This document shows positions 23,481 through 35,596 of a stretch of DNA of 64,000 nucleotides, piece after piece. The stretch is from Ligula intestinalis (taxonomy: Eukaryota; Platyhelminthes; Cestoda; Diphyllobothriidea; Diphyllobothriidae). The DNA lies in NCBI GenBank assembly GCA_036362985.1, contig JAYGXS010000007.1:15659450-15723449 (forward strand). The letters run 5' to 3'. The notes beneath the pieces are model-generated. The model made no database searches, was not told the DNA's origin, and saw only the letters and a list, made by a program, of their open reading frames with translations. The translations under genes and the position numbers were made by a program. Position 1 is the first letter of the stretch. Each line of letters opens with the position of its first letter.

Positions 23481-23751
23481 CTATAATTCCACTTTTCAGG
23501 TTTTTGAGTACACCTCCTCCTTTATACCCGTCCCTTTCCTAAACAGCTAGTAGCCATGCGTAATAAGCTCACGGTCGACCATATCTGGGGACAACCAGGC
23601 TTTGGTCAAATAAATTATATCTGGAGATAGTTACAGAGATGGATCTTCAGCTCATCGATCTTCGATAACGTGCTCTGCGTATTGGCTTGCATGAAGGTTA
23701 GTGTATGGTTTACCTGGGTGTGTATATGAAACGGCTCAACCCTTTTGTTAA

Positions 23752-24308
23752 TGCAGTAGTCACCGGCTATTAAGCCCACCTCGGGCCCAGACCAAATTCG
23801 GCTTAATAAGCGGCGGGCGCACTAACCGGAGAGTCCTAGTTCTTGATTAGCAAACGCAGGATGGGCACTATACATTACATACGTACTGTATTATGTGGAG
23901 AGCTTGGTTATGTACAAGAAAAGAACACTTTTGTGTGTGTCCTCAGCGCTGCGGTTCGGGCGTGTTAGCCTTTTGCGCGTGCGGCTTTCTTGTGTTGGGG
24001 ATTTGTCCTCCTGACCTCTCATGTCTGCTGCCGTCCGAACAGTGTGTCGCAAAATTTAACTTGAAAACTGAAAACAAATCATATCCGGAATCTTGTTTTG
24101 CGCAAAACTGGTCAAACTTATGTAACCAGTTGCGCTCGCAAGGACATTAAAATCTCACTCTATCCTGTTGGCAAACTGTGCTTTGCAGCCAGCTACTGGA
24201 CTTATAAGCCGGCGGATTTTGCAATGTAAAATTCCATCCCAAGCTTATTTGGGCTTAATATGCGGCTGAGCCTATTAACCGTGGGCTTAATAACCAGCGA
24301 CTACTGCA
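23752..24308. mobile_element. Short DNA transposon with 28-bp TIRs (pogo/Tigger-like?)
   Basis: The ends 23752-23779 and 24281-24308 are inverted repeats matching at 25 of 28 positions (outer part TGCAGTAGTC, inner part ATTAAGCCCAC). Subterminal copies of GGCTTAATAAGCGGC-like text occur at about 23802 and 24249, with related pieces at 24177 and 24315. CAGTAGTC-C-GGTTAT at the ends recalls pogo/Tigger TIRs. The 500-base interior has no transposase, so this is a non-autonomous element. A clean target duplication was not seen. Confidence 0.6.
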
Positions 24309-25295
24309 GGTCGAATAAGCGGTCATCCGAAACAGCCCTGTCCAGGAAAGGAGGGTGGACGTTGGATTACTTTATTATTGTAAATAAACGAATTTTTTTT
24401 CTTTTCGCTGGGCCTCTGTCTCCGTTCGATAACAGGTTGACGACTTTTCAGCCGTCCCACAGGTGAGAAGTCCTGTTGAAAATAAACGACGGGTTTTGAA
24501 CCTTTTATCCGAAAGCGTCTAGATGTTATGAGTCTGGCTTACAGGGTACTGTACAAAATAATTTTAATAGGTGTGGGACGAGTTAATTCAGATGGGCTGT
24601 CTGGCCGCATGTGAATAAGAGGCGTCCACTATCGTCTATGGGCATTGTTTCTGGAACTAGATAAGTCCTTGTTTAGCCAAACATTAAGCTGCGTCCTGGA
24701 ATAAATGTCACATGATTTCCTTTACGGTACGGACATTAAATTGAGAACTTTGGCAGAAAAAAATATAACAGAGACTGTCCCTGTGAATTTAATTAGCAAA
24801 TTAAACAGGTCACTCTATGAGGAGGCATGTCTCTGTCAGCATCGTGGCCATTACCGACTGACCGCGCGTATCCGTGTATATCGTTAAGCGTGACAGCAAG
24901 CATCTTGAGAAAAAAGCTGACAACTCCTGCTTCTGCTCATGTTGCCCTTAAACGGACTGATAAGTCCGAGTTAAACTTGACTCACTATCTTTCAGACACG
25001 CGTGGCAATTAAAACACCGTTTTCACAATCACCCTGTTATGTGACTGATAACGTTAAGAAATCCACTCACCTCATCTACTCACTTATCCAAAACTCTCAA
25101 TTTTTGCATTATCAATCACTTAGGCTTCACCAAAGATATTGAGCTCTCATCCCTCTAATCGGACGATTTCCTTCATACAAGAATTCAAGATTTCCTTTCC
25201 CATTGTAGCCGGACGTTCACCCGCCCACAGATAGCTGCCTCAAGCAGGCAGGAACAGGCAATAGTTCCTCTCTCCTCCTGCCTTCCGGACTTCAG
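24309..25295 (+). other. NIM1K: NIM1K intron
   Basis: No gene is seen. The stretch ends in a strong polypyrimidine tract (TTCCTCTCTCCTCCTGCC, from 25265) and the acceptor CTTCAG at 25295. Confidence 0.55.
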
Positions 25296-25576
25296 GACAC
25301 CAGTCGTCAGTTTACCGAACTCAAAAACATCGACGAATCTCAAAACCAGTTGACAGTGCCCAGCTACATTGACATTTTTGAAAGTAAACGGGAAAGTTCC
25401 GTTAGTCAGAGAAGTAGCGGCATGCCAGACGCAACCCTGCGTCAGTCGGAAGACGAGGCCGTTCGGCTGCTCTTACATATGGGAATTCCGCCCGCACAGA
25501 TTGATGTGGCACGATGTCTAGAAGCTCGAAGTTCAATCACTGGAGCCTATCGCATTCTACTGCACAGGCTTCATAG
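25296..25576 (+). CDS. NIM1K: NIM1-like kinase, C-terminal (UBA-like/signature) exon
   Basis: The exon reads DTSRQFTELKNIDESQNQLT, a Ser-rich linker, then EDEAVRLLLHMGIPPAQIDV and ARSSITGAYRILLHRLHR. The last segment is nearly the diagnostic NIM1 C-terminal sequence (xLGIxxExI...ARSSITGVYRIILHRxxRKK), which occupies the place of the UBA-like region in AMPK-related kinases. This is the main reason for choosing NIM1 over MARK or SIK. The phase-0 start fits the phase-0 end at 11026. The donor AG|GTAAGG at 25577 is strong, so the frame stop TAA right after HR is probably intronic and at least one more exon follows. The intron before this exon is 14.3 kb and full of transposons. Confidence 0.85.
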
Positions 25577-28500
25577 GTAAGGTTCCCCTGAGCTAGTGCA
25601 AACTTCATGTTTATTGTGTACAAATATTCAAACAAACAGCAGCCTAATTGCCGCGAGGCACTTCCAATTTGTCATCCTCCATGACACGTTATACTACAGC
25701 ATGACTTCATATTTTCTAGGAAAATTCTAGCAGATTTTTAGGTCCGTGAGCAAGTGTTTGCAGAATAATATTCCACACGATACATGTAGTGTACGACTTT
25801 TCTTTCATCTAGAGGTTTTTCATTGACTTAAATTTTAGTCATCGTTTAATTATGGGTCGTTAAAAGCATGCGTGATCAGAACTATAATTCACAACAAAAT
25901 TAGGACACAAAAACAAATTCATCTTGCAAGTAGACTTCACCAAAAGACCGAAAAAACCCATTTGAAAAGCATGTGACCAAAACAGTTCCAGCGGATTTGT
26001 TTATATTGAGCAATGGTGCTCATGCAAGCATTCAGAAAATCAAGTTAGGCGAACGTATGTCTTCAATTAGTCATCCTCAGGAGATAACAATAATCTAAGG
26101 AAATGTAGAGTGAACAAACGTTTACGCAACCGATCAGTAGTAAGTAAGGGGCAGAGATTTTTAGAGGTCAATGGGTCCAATAATTATTTCGTGTCACCCC
26201 GTCATCACGGTCTCGCATGGTGGTAAGGGGTGTGAGGACGCATACTGTCACTGTCTCGTCACCGTTTTGTGGCGTGGCGTAGTAGAAGCCGTATGGACGC
26301 ATGCTGGGTTCTTCTTCGGCTAACGGACCCTTAATGGCTGTAAAAACGCCTTCTGCGCGCATCAGATCGGGTTAATTAGCCATATGGCGAATGCGTCTGC
26401 CGTCGGAAGTATCTGCTGACGTAGGAACTTGGAGTCCTTTGTCGGCATTTTATGTCTCGGAACGCGTGGTTGACGTCTACCCGGTGCCCGCTGTCAATCA
26501 AGTGAACCAAAATCGCGTTAGATGTGGACTCTTCGGTTTAACCAGGCAAGATTGTGTCCTCGCATGTGCTTGGATAGCCGTCTAATTGTTCGAGCAATTT
26601 AACCTTGCCCTATAGGACCAAATAAAGGCGTATTTGCACTGTAAGAGTTTTGAGTCACGGACTAGTGCACCATTCCCTAGTCGGGTCGGATCCGGAGTGA
26701 TGCCTGAAGGTAGACACCGTATTGTCGTCTTTGTCCCACGGATTGAGGCTAACCTACTAAATGAGGTCAGCCTACTGAAGCGGGAATCTCACTGGACGGA
26801 TTGAGGTCAAGCCACTGTTGGCTGAGGCCAGAATGGGGGAGACTTGGTGCGTATGTTAGGGTGCGCGTCAGTTGCGTCTGACAGCAGTGGCGGTCGCCCG
26901 TCCGTTTGCGTATGCCTCGAGGCATGCGGGAAAACTGCTAGCGTGCGAGGTCTTAAGCTTTGAGTGACCTCGTCTGTTGCGTCAAGAGTTAGGAGGGCGT
27001 CGGTCAGACACGACTATTGCAAGTTCTCCCTCCTAGACCGAAGTTTGTCGATGAAAGAGATTGAACGTAGTGAAGGATAGGGAAGGAGGTACGTACCAAC
27101 GGTAGATTTCGAACAGCTATTGTTCGTGTGGCTGGCTTGCGAGAGCCAGGTCAGTGCCGCAAGTGCCGCTTGGGAGGAGGAACTGTCATCTCGCGTCCGC
27201 GTGAGCAACTGGGTCTGTGATAGGAGGAAAGTGCTCGACTACGCGTGCATCGGCATATTGTAGGAGATTGGTCATCTCGACTACGTGGGAGGGAGCCAGG
27301 TGGGTTGCATTGAACCTCGACTGCAAGTCAGTATGCCGTGTTAGTCTTCGCTACGAGGAGGAAGGGATACCGTTGGCAGTAGAAAAAGAATCCGAGTTTG
27401 GAAAAGAGGTCTGGGTATTGGCACTCATAGCGGGAAAATGCTCCGTGGGATGGGGAAGGAACCAGAGCATAGAGTCAGTGGGCTGTGAGCGATTGAGCCT
27501 CTCCCTCTTGCTTCACGACAGGATGTCGATGCAGAAAGTCTCCATATCGTGGTCACATCAGATGACACAGGAAAAACTCGATTGAAGGCGAGGGAAGTTT
27601 GAAAATGATTGAGACCAGCCACATCAGAAATCACGACTGCAGATCACCAAATACGCGGGGGCACGTCGGAAAGTCGCCAACTACGCAGGGACATGTCGGA
27701 AACTCAGAAAAATACGCAGAGACAGCAATGCAGGGACAGCAGGCTAAATCAGAAATCGCGTGTTATATCACGTCGGGGTCACCAATATCGCAGGAGGTTG
27801 AGTAAGCTAAACCCTAGCAACTGCGATCTTCAGACCATGGTTACTTAATAGAGGAGAAGTCAGTGGAGGCCAGAATAGAAGGAATAGTTAGTTGTGTACA
27901 CAAAGGAACGAAGAATAGATGGGAAGAAGTTGGACTTCGGAGCACACATCATTCCGCTGGAGTGCCGTGGCCCTAAGTGACGTCTGGCGGCTGAGCGTGG
28001 GGAAAAAGATACATGTTTGAGTGGTGCTTGGGCAGCCACCAGAACCTAGACGCACGTGTGTGTGTCCGAGTGAAAGTAGGTCAAGTCTCTGCATGTCAGC
28101 GCGTCTGTGAGCGCTGACTGAGGTACTGGATGACCTTGAGGCAGCTGGCCTTGAACAGTGACGCCGGACAAAGCAATGGAGGGCGTCGGACGGCGGAGTG
28201 TGCATGACTGTCAGTAGGTGGTTTGTGCCTTACACGATTACCACTTGGAGTTGGCGCTTGAGTCCTGATCAACTAGCCAATGTCTGGGCGGCTGAAAACG
28301 CCTGTTGACGTAGACTTTAAAGACGCCTTTACTGGTGCCCTGTAAGCAACCTTACAGGCTTCATTGTCATGTACATTGTGATTTCTATTGACTAGGTAGG
28401 CGAGTATAGAATTCGAATTCTATATTTTTTCACCTCTACCTCATTAAGCAGATATGTTGCCATGCTCTCTTTCCCAGATGCCTCGTTATGCGGTCTATGT

Positions 28501-28869
28501 ATCCCGCTCTACAATAGCAATTAAGTGAGCGGGTGTACATTGGTGGGCGGTTTATATTTCTCAAACGTATGGTGGGAGAGTTTAAGAAGGATATTCATAA
28601 GTGCACTTAGGATAAAGTGCTAGTGATAACAGTCAGACGCGTTGTCTTGTTTACAAACCCTGCCCACGACTCACTCGTTCATTCTTAATGTAACTGTGGA
28701 GTCTCGATTATGAACGCATCGAACGCATCCCTTTGCTACTTTGCGTATTGATCTTTAGTATACAGTTATAGCTGCCTCTCACCCCTTTTCTTCTAGCTTG
28801 ATGAATTACCTGCATGGCCTTGATGGATCTATATGTAAATTGAAAATCTCGCATTCTAGGGAATTTAAT
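25577..28869 (+). other. NIM1K intron or downstream DNA; GC-rich block at 26.1-28.3 kb
   Basis: Bases 25577-26150 are AT-rich. From about 26150 to 28300 composition shifts to GC-rich and G/A-rich, like an element or its LTR, but no domain was recognised in any frame. At 27655-27730 a short degenerate repeat occurs (CGCGGGGGCACGTCGGAAA, CGCAGGGACATGTCGGAAA, spaced about 35 bases). Bases 28380-28869 are again intron-like. Confidence 0.4.
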
Positions 28870-28914
28870 TTGAATAAAATATGCTTTATGGGATAAAAGG
28901 CGAGGTTAATCAGT

Positions 28915-28952
28915 GACTTTTTGAGGCTGATTCCTCAGCTCGTCTTCAGACT
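28915..28952 (-). ncRNA. Hammerhead-like motif, PLE sub-family 2, degenerate
   Basis: On the minus strand CTGAAGA (28943-28949) fits CUGANGA. A stem II follows (GCTGA GGAA TCAGC), then AAAAAGTC where GAAA-N-GUC is expected, so the G of the GAAA box seems changed. It lies on the same strand as, and just 3' of, the PLE GIY-YIG fragment at 29150, in the same position as the motifs of the other PLEs. Confidence 0.42.
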
Positions 28953-29149
28953 AACGGGAATGTGTGAAGAACAACGGTTGAAGCTTTGGCTTCCGGTAAA
29001 GGCCTTCTCTTATACGCGGGTTCAAATCCCACCGAACGCCTCGAGTTTTTCACACTTGGGTCAAGTCACATAAAATTTAAAAGTTTCCGAAATTCACCGA
29101 TTAAATTTACCTTTTATCGCAGAGAACATATTTCTTCAGATCTTCATGT

Positions 29150-30180
29150 ATTTAATGCTGCACAACTCTATGAGCCGAAAGAAGGTTTACCTGTTTGTTA
29201 ATTGATTTGGCATCTGAATACCATGCCTCAAAATTGAGGATTTCTACCCTTGAGTTGCCTTGGCTTAAGATGTTCGCTTTATGAGTATCAAGAGTATGGT
29301 TGGTTTCTTGAATAAAAGTTGCAAGCTGCAAGGTTGGATCTAACCTCCGAGCGGCCAATTTTTACTCCTGGACGCACCTCTGCAATTTTAACCCATGTTT
29401 CCCGTACGTAGTTGCAAACCCCATCATTGCAATATACTTAATAAATAATGGTCCCCAGACTTCGAGTTGATTTTCTTTTGGCTGCCATCTGTGCAATTGC
29501 GTTTTATTTGCTTGGGAAATGTACGTAGGTCTCCATTGGCTAGGAGGAGGTCCTTAAGTTATCGTCGTTCAACTTTTTTGTCAGGTGGTGTATTGCAATG
29601 TGTTTCAAATCCTTGGAATAAAGTCTGAATGCAGCTAATTTTGTGAGATAAGGGTAACTGCTGTTGAAATTTAGTGTTTGTCTTTTGTTAGCTTTTCTGG
29701 TTACTGTGTGTTGAAGAAAACCAGTTGCACCCCGACGCACGAGTACATCGAGGAACGGAAGCTGTTTGTTTGTTCCAGCCTCCGCTTTGAACAGGATATT
29801 CGGGTCAACCGAGTTTACTAATTCTCAATGTCAGCTGTTTCGATAATGGCAAAAGCAGCCTGGATATAACAAGTCCAGGATTTTGGTTTATATTTGGAGG
29901 ACGCCAAGTACCCTATCCGTTGAAGAACCACTTAAGTGATCACGTCTGATGTGAAGAGGTCCATGGGAGAGTCCTAAATTTGTTCATATATTTGTCGTCA
30001 AACTTGGAAATAGGTTTCTAGGGGATTTTGCAAAAGCTTGATTAGATGGTTGTACATTAGGGGTTCGCCTTTTTCTTTGTAAGGTTCCGCCAGAAGCTGT
30101 GTTGTAATATAAATGGCTGAGTACTGTGGAATGGATCTTAAGAATGAAAATACATCGAAGTTCACCTAGCAGAAGTTACT
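29150..30180 (-). pseudogene. Penelope-like element, RT to GIY-YIG, degraded
   Basis: On the minus strand in order: FDVFSFLRSIP at about 30165-30130 (PLE FDVTSLFTSIP, first catalytic Asp kept); LETYFQV and IYEQI; SPMDLFTSDVIT for GTPMGSPISGxI; KPKSWTCYIQAAFAIIETAD for KPKFWARYVDDTFVIIE, so both catalytic Asp of YVDD are lost; LQHTVTRKANKRQTLNFNSSYPYL at 29700 (thumb); then LQRCVQE, RRLDPTLQLATFIQETNHTL, KANILSQGNSRVE and INKQVNLLSAHRV (29358-29152), the end of GIY-YIG. This PLE differs in sequence from those at 18.7, 38.8 and 54.6 kb. Multiple stops show it is dead. Confidence 0.74.
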
Positions 30181-33100
30181 ATTGTTGTTGAGGTTTTTGT
30201 AAATAACTATCTGTAAATAAACATTAATTGTGCCAAACCATGTGTAGAATTGCCATGGGAAGAGACAATGGATCTAACCGATATGTTTTCTTCTTATTAT
30301 TTCGGCAGGTTGTTAAATTGTGCTGTGTCCCCACAACGTGTGGTAAGGTTCAGTAGAGGCAACTTTGATCTGACCTGTGTGTCATATGAACGGCAGCAAC
30401 AGTAGCCTCAGTCCTCAGAAGCACCGAGTTTTAATGTCCAGGGACAACCTGCCAAACCACTTTTCATAGCGCATCGTGGTTAATTCCAAAGCATCAGATT
30501 TATTGTGTTGATAAATATTCTTATTTGCTATAAAAGCGGGTGCCCAATTTCTGTCTTGTGCTCTTTTCCCTTTCATGGCACCATTTGACTGTATAAGCTT
30601 ATCAACCAGGTGGTGCTGGAATTGGGCGCAGTAGCTGACGCGATATGAAATGTTATATTTAAGGCATGCAACCAAGCTCCTGTAAGGCATTATTTATCGG
30701 TTCGTTTAGATTCTACACAGCTGGGTAAACGAGTGTCATGAGCCAGTCGCAGCCCATTTTGTCCGACATATTTGGAATCTAATTCGCTGTCGAGCCAATA
30801 ACAGCAAAGAATAAGTCAGCCAAACAGAAAATCAACAATTTGTCATCTCTAAACTTCAAGTAAAGTTCCAAATTTTATTCTCGTTCGTTCCACGAACATC
30901 AGCATTCCCGAAAGTAAATATATGACTTTGCTTGCCACTAGGCATTAAAACATGGTCCAGCGCACGTCTCCGGTACACCGCGACTTCTGTTTGGATAGCA
31001 ACGCGATTAATCGTCCATAAGTCTGGGTCATTTATTAGAGCAGAAAGTTTGTATGTTATGTTTTCACATGCGGGAGGAGAAATACATTATAGCCCCGTTC
31101 CCGCAACGTAATTGTGCTTAATTGAAGCTGGAAAACCATCTTTGGCTGTACCATCACACCATCGCAGATAGAAGACTTTAACTACTTTACTCGTTTAAGT
31201 CGCATCCGTCCTCTGAGTTGTCTGTTCTGGACCTGCCTTCTGGCTGTGCTGCGCCTGGCGTAGAGGCGGGAAAGTTAAATGTTGATTAAATGATTTGACA
31301 TCAGGCTATAAGGATTAATTTGGCTGCAAAACCTTCTTATATGTTTGCATTGAAATCAAGATGACAGTCAGATTCTATCAATCGGCATATTATGTATGCA
31401 GTGATGACAGAATTTTCGTCTCAGCTATTAATCCTTTAATCTGCTTAACCCATTTTTGGTTCGATGACTGAAATCGATGGGCGATGCTGTCTACATATAA
31501 AAATGGTGTGCCCTTTTGCTTCTGGAACATTATCAGTTTGCCGGAGCGTTGTTATTTTGTAAGGTCTTCGTTATTACACGGACGTCTTATAAAAAGTCAG
31601 ATGTATCTACTCGTTATAAATTTAACATTACTGTAGCAGTCCACTTAGAGATATTTCGTTTTAAATTACGCTGAGGTTCGAATATTACATGTAGTGCCTC
31701 CACGAGTTTCTATCACATGCCAGTGGTTGATTTTTGTTTAAGCCCACAGACTATAGAATTCGTGATATTGTGGATGAGAGATATTTAAAAAGCCTGTTAT
31801 CCTGCGTTTTCATCCAAACATTATGGAAGAGCAGTCAAGGACTCTATTTTTTAGTATATCAGTTTGGAAAGAAAATTATTTTGAATTTTAATCGAACATA
31901 GTGAAGAAAATTCATTTCAGTACTTGCTGAGTGGTACCTCATTCCTCATTAATCATAGAAATTATTGGTAAAAGTGTCCGCAAATGTGGATGCATAGTCA
32001 AGCCATTTGGGGAGCATCATTTTCGTCTTAATGAACTGCATAAACTGGTTAATGTTAATGTAAATATGAATCATGTTTCAATATTTTCGATCTTTACAGC
32101 TTGAAATGAAGAATGCATGGAAAGTACTTTTCTTGTTTCAGGCATAATTAATGTGGTTTAGAGGACGAGCAAAGGAATGAATTAACAGAGACTCTAACCA
32201 GAGGAGGATGGTTGAGCCAATGATTTCCAAACGACCAGCCCAATTTTTAGAATTATTATGTTAGTCATTCAAATGCAGCATAGGAATGGGAAAGAATTTG
32301 AATGATGTCGGTGCCCGAAAACCTGAATCTGTTTGATCTTTCTGAAGAAGGATTTCAGCAACGTGTGTCGAAACCTTTTCGACAAATTTTTGGACAGCGC
32401 TGCTACTCATGACAGCAACTGAAGCCTTTATTATAACTTCAGGCACTGTAGTCCCTGGATCAGTTTTGACAAACCACCTGCCCGGATTTTCAAGGAGGCA
32501 TCTATGGTGAACAGCCAAATCTGACCTTATCGCAAATATATTCGTTCCTTTAGAGATACCATAAAATGTCCACATTGGATGATACAGATAGGAATTATCG
32601 TTCACCACGAACGTGCTCGTCTGTATTCTGTGAGGAATATTGAGAATCTGTCATAGCAATTTGATTCTGAACAATATTGTGTACCCTTTTTGCGCTAGGG
32701 ACTGTTTTTTAACAAATTATATAGTAAATAAGTAGTTTTCATGTTTTCCCGTCGAACTTCATAGAATTTATAAATAAGACATCAGGCATATTACAATAAA
32801 ACTAAATGTTCGTTTAAAAACGATCAAGGTCAAAGTTGGGCTCAAATCGACTCTTTGACATTGAATCTTTTATTTTCATTGCAAATGGTGAAGATGAAAC
32901 GAGCTTCGTTTCAAACTGAAAATTGCAGTGCATGACGACTGTGAGAGACGCTTCTTTAGAGAATAAAGGTATCTCTCATGTATTCAAACAAAAGGTTTAC
33001 TCATGAATGATAAAGATACGTTAAAAAGGTTTCTGACGTGGTCGTAGATTATAAACAACTAAGTCGGATGTTTTATAAGTTTTCTATATCTTTAATTGGA

Positions 33101-33384
33101 GCTGTATATATTCTAAACCAAACAAGAGCATTATGAATCTGATAATAATAGTCCCCAATGCTTCTATGTCCAGAGAAAACTGCAAAATTGACACGTACTC
33201 ACCAACTTCTTCAAAGGTAATACAGTTATTCGCTCTTTCCCTGAGGCATTAAAAAACCTTAACGCACTATTCTATCTTTCTACATCGTTGCTTCCAGACT
33301 CCCAGAACTTCGTTACCGAAAACGTCTGCATTTCGTAAACGTTGTTTTATGATAGTCACACAAATTGATGTTATCAAGAGAACC
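30181..33384. other. AT-rich non-coding, two unassigned minus-strand ORFs
   Basis: Nothing is firmly recognised. A 91-codon ORF (30415-30690, minus) lies just upstream of the PLE and could be its decayed N-terminus. A 115-codon ORF (32261-32608, minus) stands out in AT-rich DNA; its text (MWTFYGISKGTNIFAIRSDL, NPGRWFVKTDPG) looks protein-like but matches no family I know. Confidence 0.4.
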
Positions 33385-33560
33385 TGACTGGGGGGGACGG
33401 GGGAGCTTGTGTGTGGGTGTTCGACCATCGATGACCGCTTGTAGACTACCCCGGCCAGCGCACGGAATACCGCCCACATACGCAATCACCCCGCAGTGGA
33501 ACCAAAGGCCACACTTTGGTCCCACTGGAACCATCCTATCCTTTGGTTCCAGAACATTGC
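33385..33560. repeat. GC-rich segment with 12-bp perfect inverted repeat
   Basis: About 175 GC-rich bases stand in AT-rich DNA. TGGAACCAAAGG (33497-33508) and its exact reverse complement (33540-33551) could form a hairpin, with a third related piece (ACTTTGGTCCCA) between them. It is probably a repeat fragment; the family is unknown. Confidence 0.45.
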
Positions 33561-35596
33561 CATTAGAGTGGCTTATATTTTAATTACTAAAGACATGACT
33601 CATTAGCATAATTTCCACCTTTGATACTGATTTAGGTCTAAAAAATAACAGGTTCAGTACCAGACATGGATATATAAATCGACTGACTTTTGATGTTCTT
33701 TTAAATATTTTTAACAATTTTTTTTCGTTAGAAAATGTCACCTTTACCATTTTTCCCATCAGAGCAGGCGGACTTACTAAACAATTTGGTTAGCAAAAAA
33801 ACCTTCTTACTCTTTCAATATCTTTCAATTTTGATTTAAGCCATATGCTTTACTGAAATAGCCAGCTATTTACTCCTTTCGATATTCATGTTGAAAGATA
33901 TAATAAGCGAAATCTCAGGAAATTTTGATTAATGCATTCAAAATTGTTAGTAACGTTCAAAAAACTAAAATAACTTCGCAAATGGCTAAGAGTCGACGAA
34001 AATTTCGTTTTTGTAGGCAAACAGATTTAAGCTGTTAGAAAAATGGCAAACAATGTGAATTGGTGCATGTAGATTTATGCGAAATGTCTAAATTAGTAGA
34101 GAGTTTCGGCAGCTTTGAATAATTCAGTCAAATGAAGTGTATTTAGTTATATTTACAGAAGCTGAGCCGGTTAGTGCCTTTAAGGATGGATACAGGTTCA
34201 TGGTAAACTCTAAACGCATTAATATTTGTCTTGCCAAAACTTTTCCGAGGTTTGTATTTAAAAAATTGTGTTCATAACGGTATGCAAAAACAATTGTACA
34301 GAAAAATGTCCATTAAGTTCCTCTTTATCATATAAGAATTCTCAAAATAAATGGCCAAATGCTTTTGAGACATTTTGAAATAGTAAAAAATACCTAGTTG
34401 TGTTTGCGAGAGGGAATAGCATGAAAGGCTACACCCTTTCGCGCCTGGTAACAAGCTAACTTTTGAAAAAGCCTTCCACCCGCCAGTATAATTTTTGTAC
34501 TTTTCAAAAGGTTATCTTGTTGCATGCCATAAACTTCTACTGAAGATATTCCATCTTACTCTGCAAGTTCTGAGAGAATATTGGAATAATTCATATTTCT
34601 TTCGTATATTGGCGGAGGACATAAACCACTGTATACATGCTTTTTAAAGCTCATTTTTATTTTAACTTCAAACGATTTACCAAAAGCATTCTAGAGAGAG
34701 TACATAAACAGCAAAACGTTTTCCAACATACGGTGGCTATTATCCTCACGATCAGCATTCAACCGGGAAATTGCCGTAATTGTTTGACAAATGCTCCAAA
34801 ACAGACCTTCGAAATCGTCCTTAGGACAAAAAATTACTCACAAATGCAGCTCTTACTTAGATCTTGCAAACGATCCCTATGATTCGGTATTAGAGATGCT
34901 ATGGTTAATTTCAGGGTAAGTGTTACACCTATAATTAAAAATAAGAAGTGATTCAGGGTCTAGGCTTCGGGTTCCTATTGCCGCGTCTTACCAACTATTT
35001 AAGTGTACCTATTTTCGTGTTTTACAAGGATCCTGAGTCCTATGTTTTTTGCTTACTTTTGGTGCCTGAAAATTTATTTTGCACCATTACTCAAAACATG
35101 ACCTTTCTACGCTCTTTAGACTCCGAAGGCTCAGCAATCTAATCATTCCTGCCCAGCAAAAATCAACATCAGATATGTTCGCAAACGTGTCTGTTTGCAA
35201 TAACAGTGCCGGACTTACGACCTTTAAGGAGTCCCTTATTGGAACTGCAGAACGATATGAACCCCCGGAGGAGAATGCATTCAACCAACTTGAGTGGAAG
35301 CAACGTCGAGTCTGTTCATTATTATAGACCAAGAGAAAGAGGATAGTTTTCACACCTTCCAACTTCGACCTCACTGTATTTGAACCATATGACTGTCTGT
35401 TGATCACTTTCAGACGTACAGTCAGATAACCCAAAATCAGCGGATTTAAGTTACTAAAGAGAATCCTAATGGAACGAGAAATGGTCCTTGTTGGTCGCAC
35501 CCTATTTTCTCTCGACCTTTTATTATTAGAAACACTCATATTGCTTTAATTTAGAAAATATTAAACACCAAGAAATAAAACTGCTCAAACGTATGT
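33561..35596. other. AT-rich non-coding, unassigned ORF 35087-35539 (-)
   Basis: This is AT-rich sequence without recognised features. A 150-codon minus-strand ORF at 35087-35539 overlaps an 82-codon plus-strand ORF (35079-35327). Neither matches a family I know. The higher GC of this block suggests old coding or repeat DNA. Confidence 0.38.

Noticed and set aside
26070..26110. CTGAGGA-like text on the minus strand as a hammerhead
   Set aside because: The stem II is poor and the GAAA box is missing.
28980..29045. tRNA gene, from GGTTCAAATCCC (box B-like)
   Set aside because: Box A and the stems do not fit; it lies at the 3' side of a PLE and is probably part of it or of a decayed SINE.
35087..35539. 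150-codon minus-strand ORF
   Set aside because: Overlaps an open frame on the other strand and resembles nothing known; not enough to call a gene.
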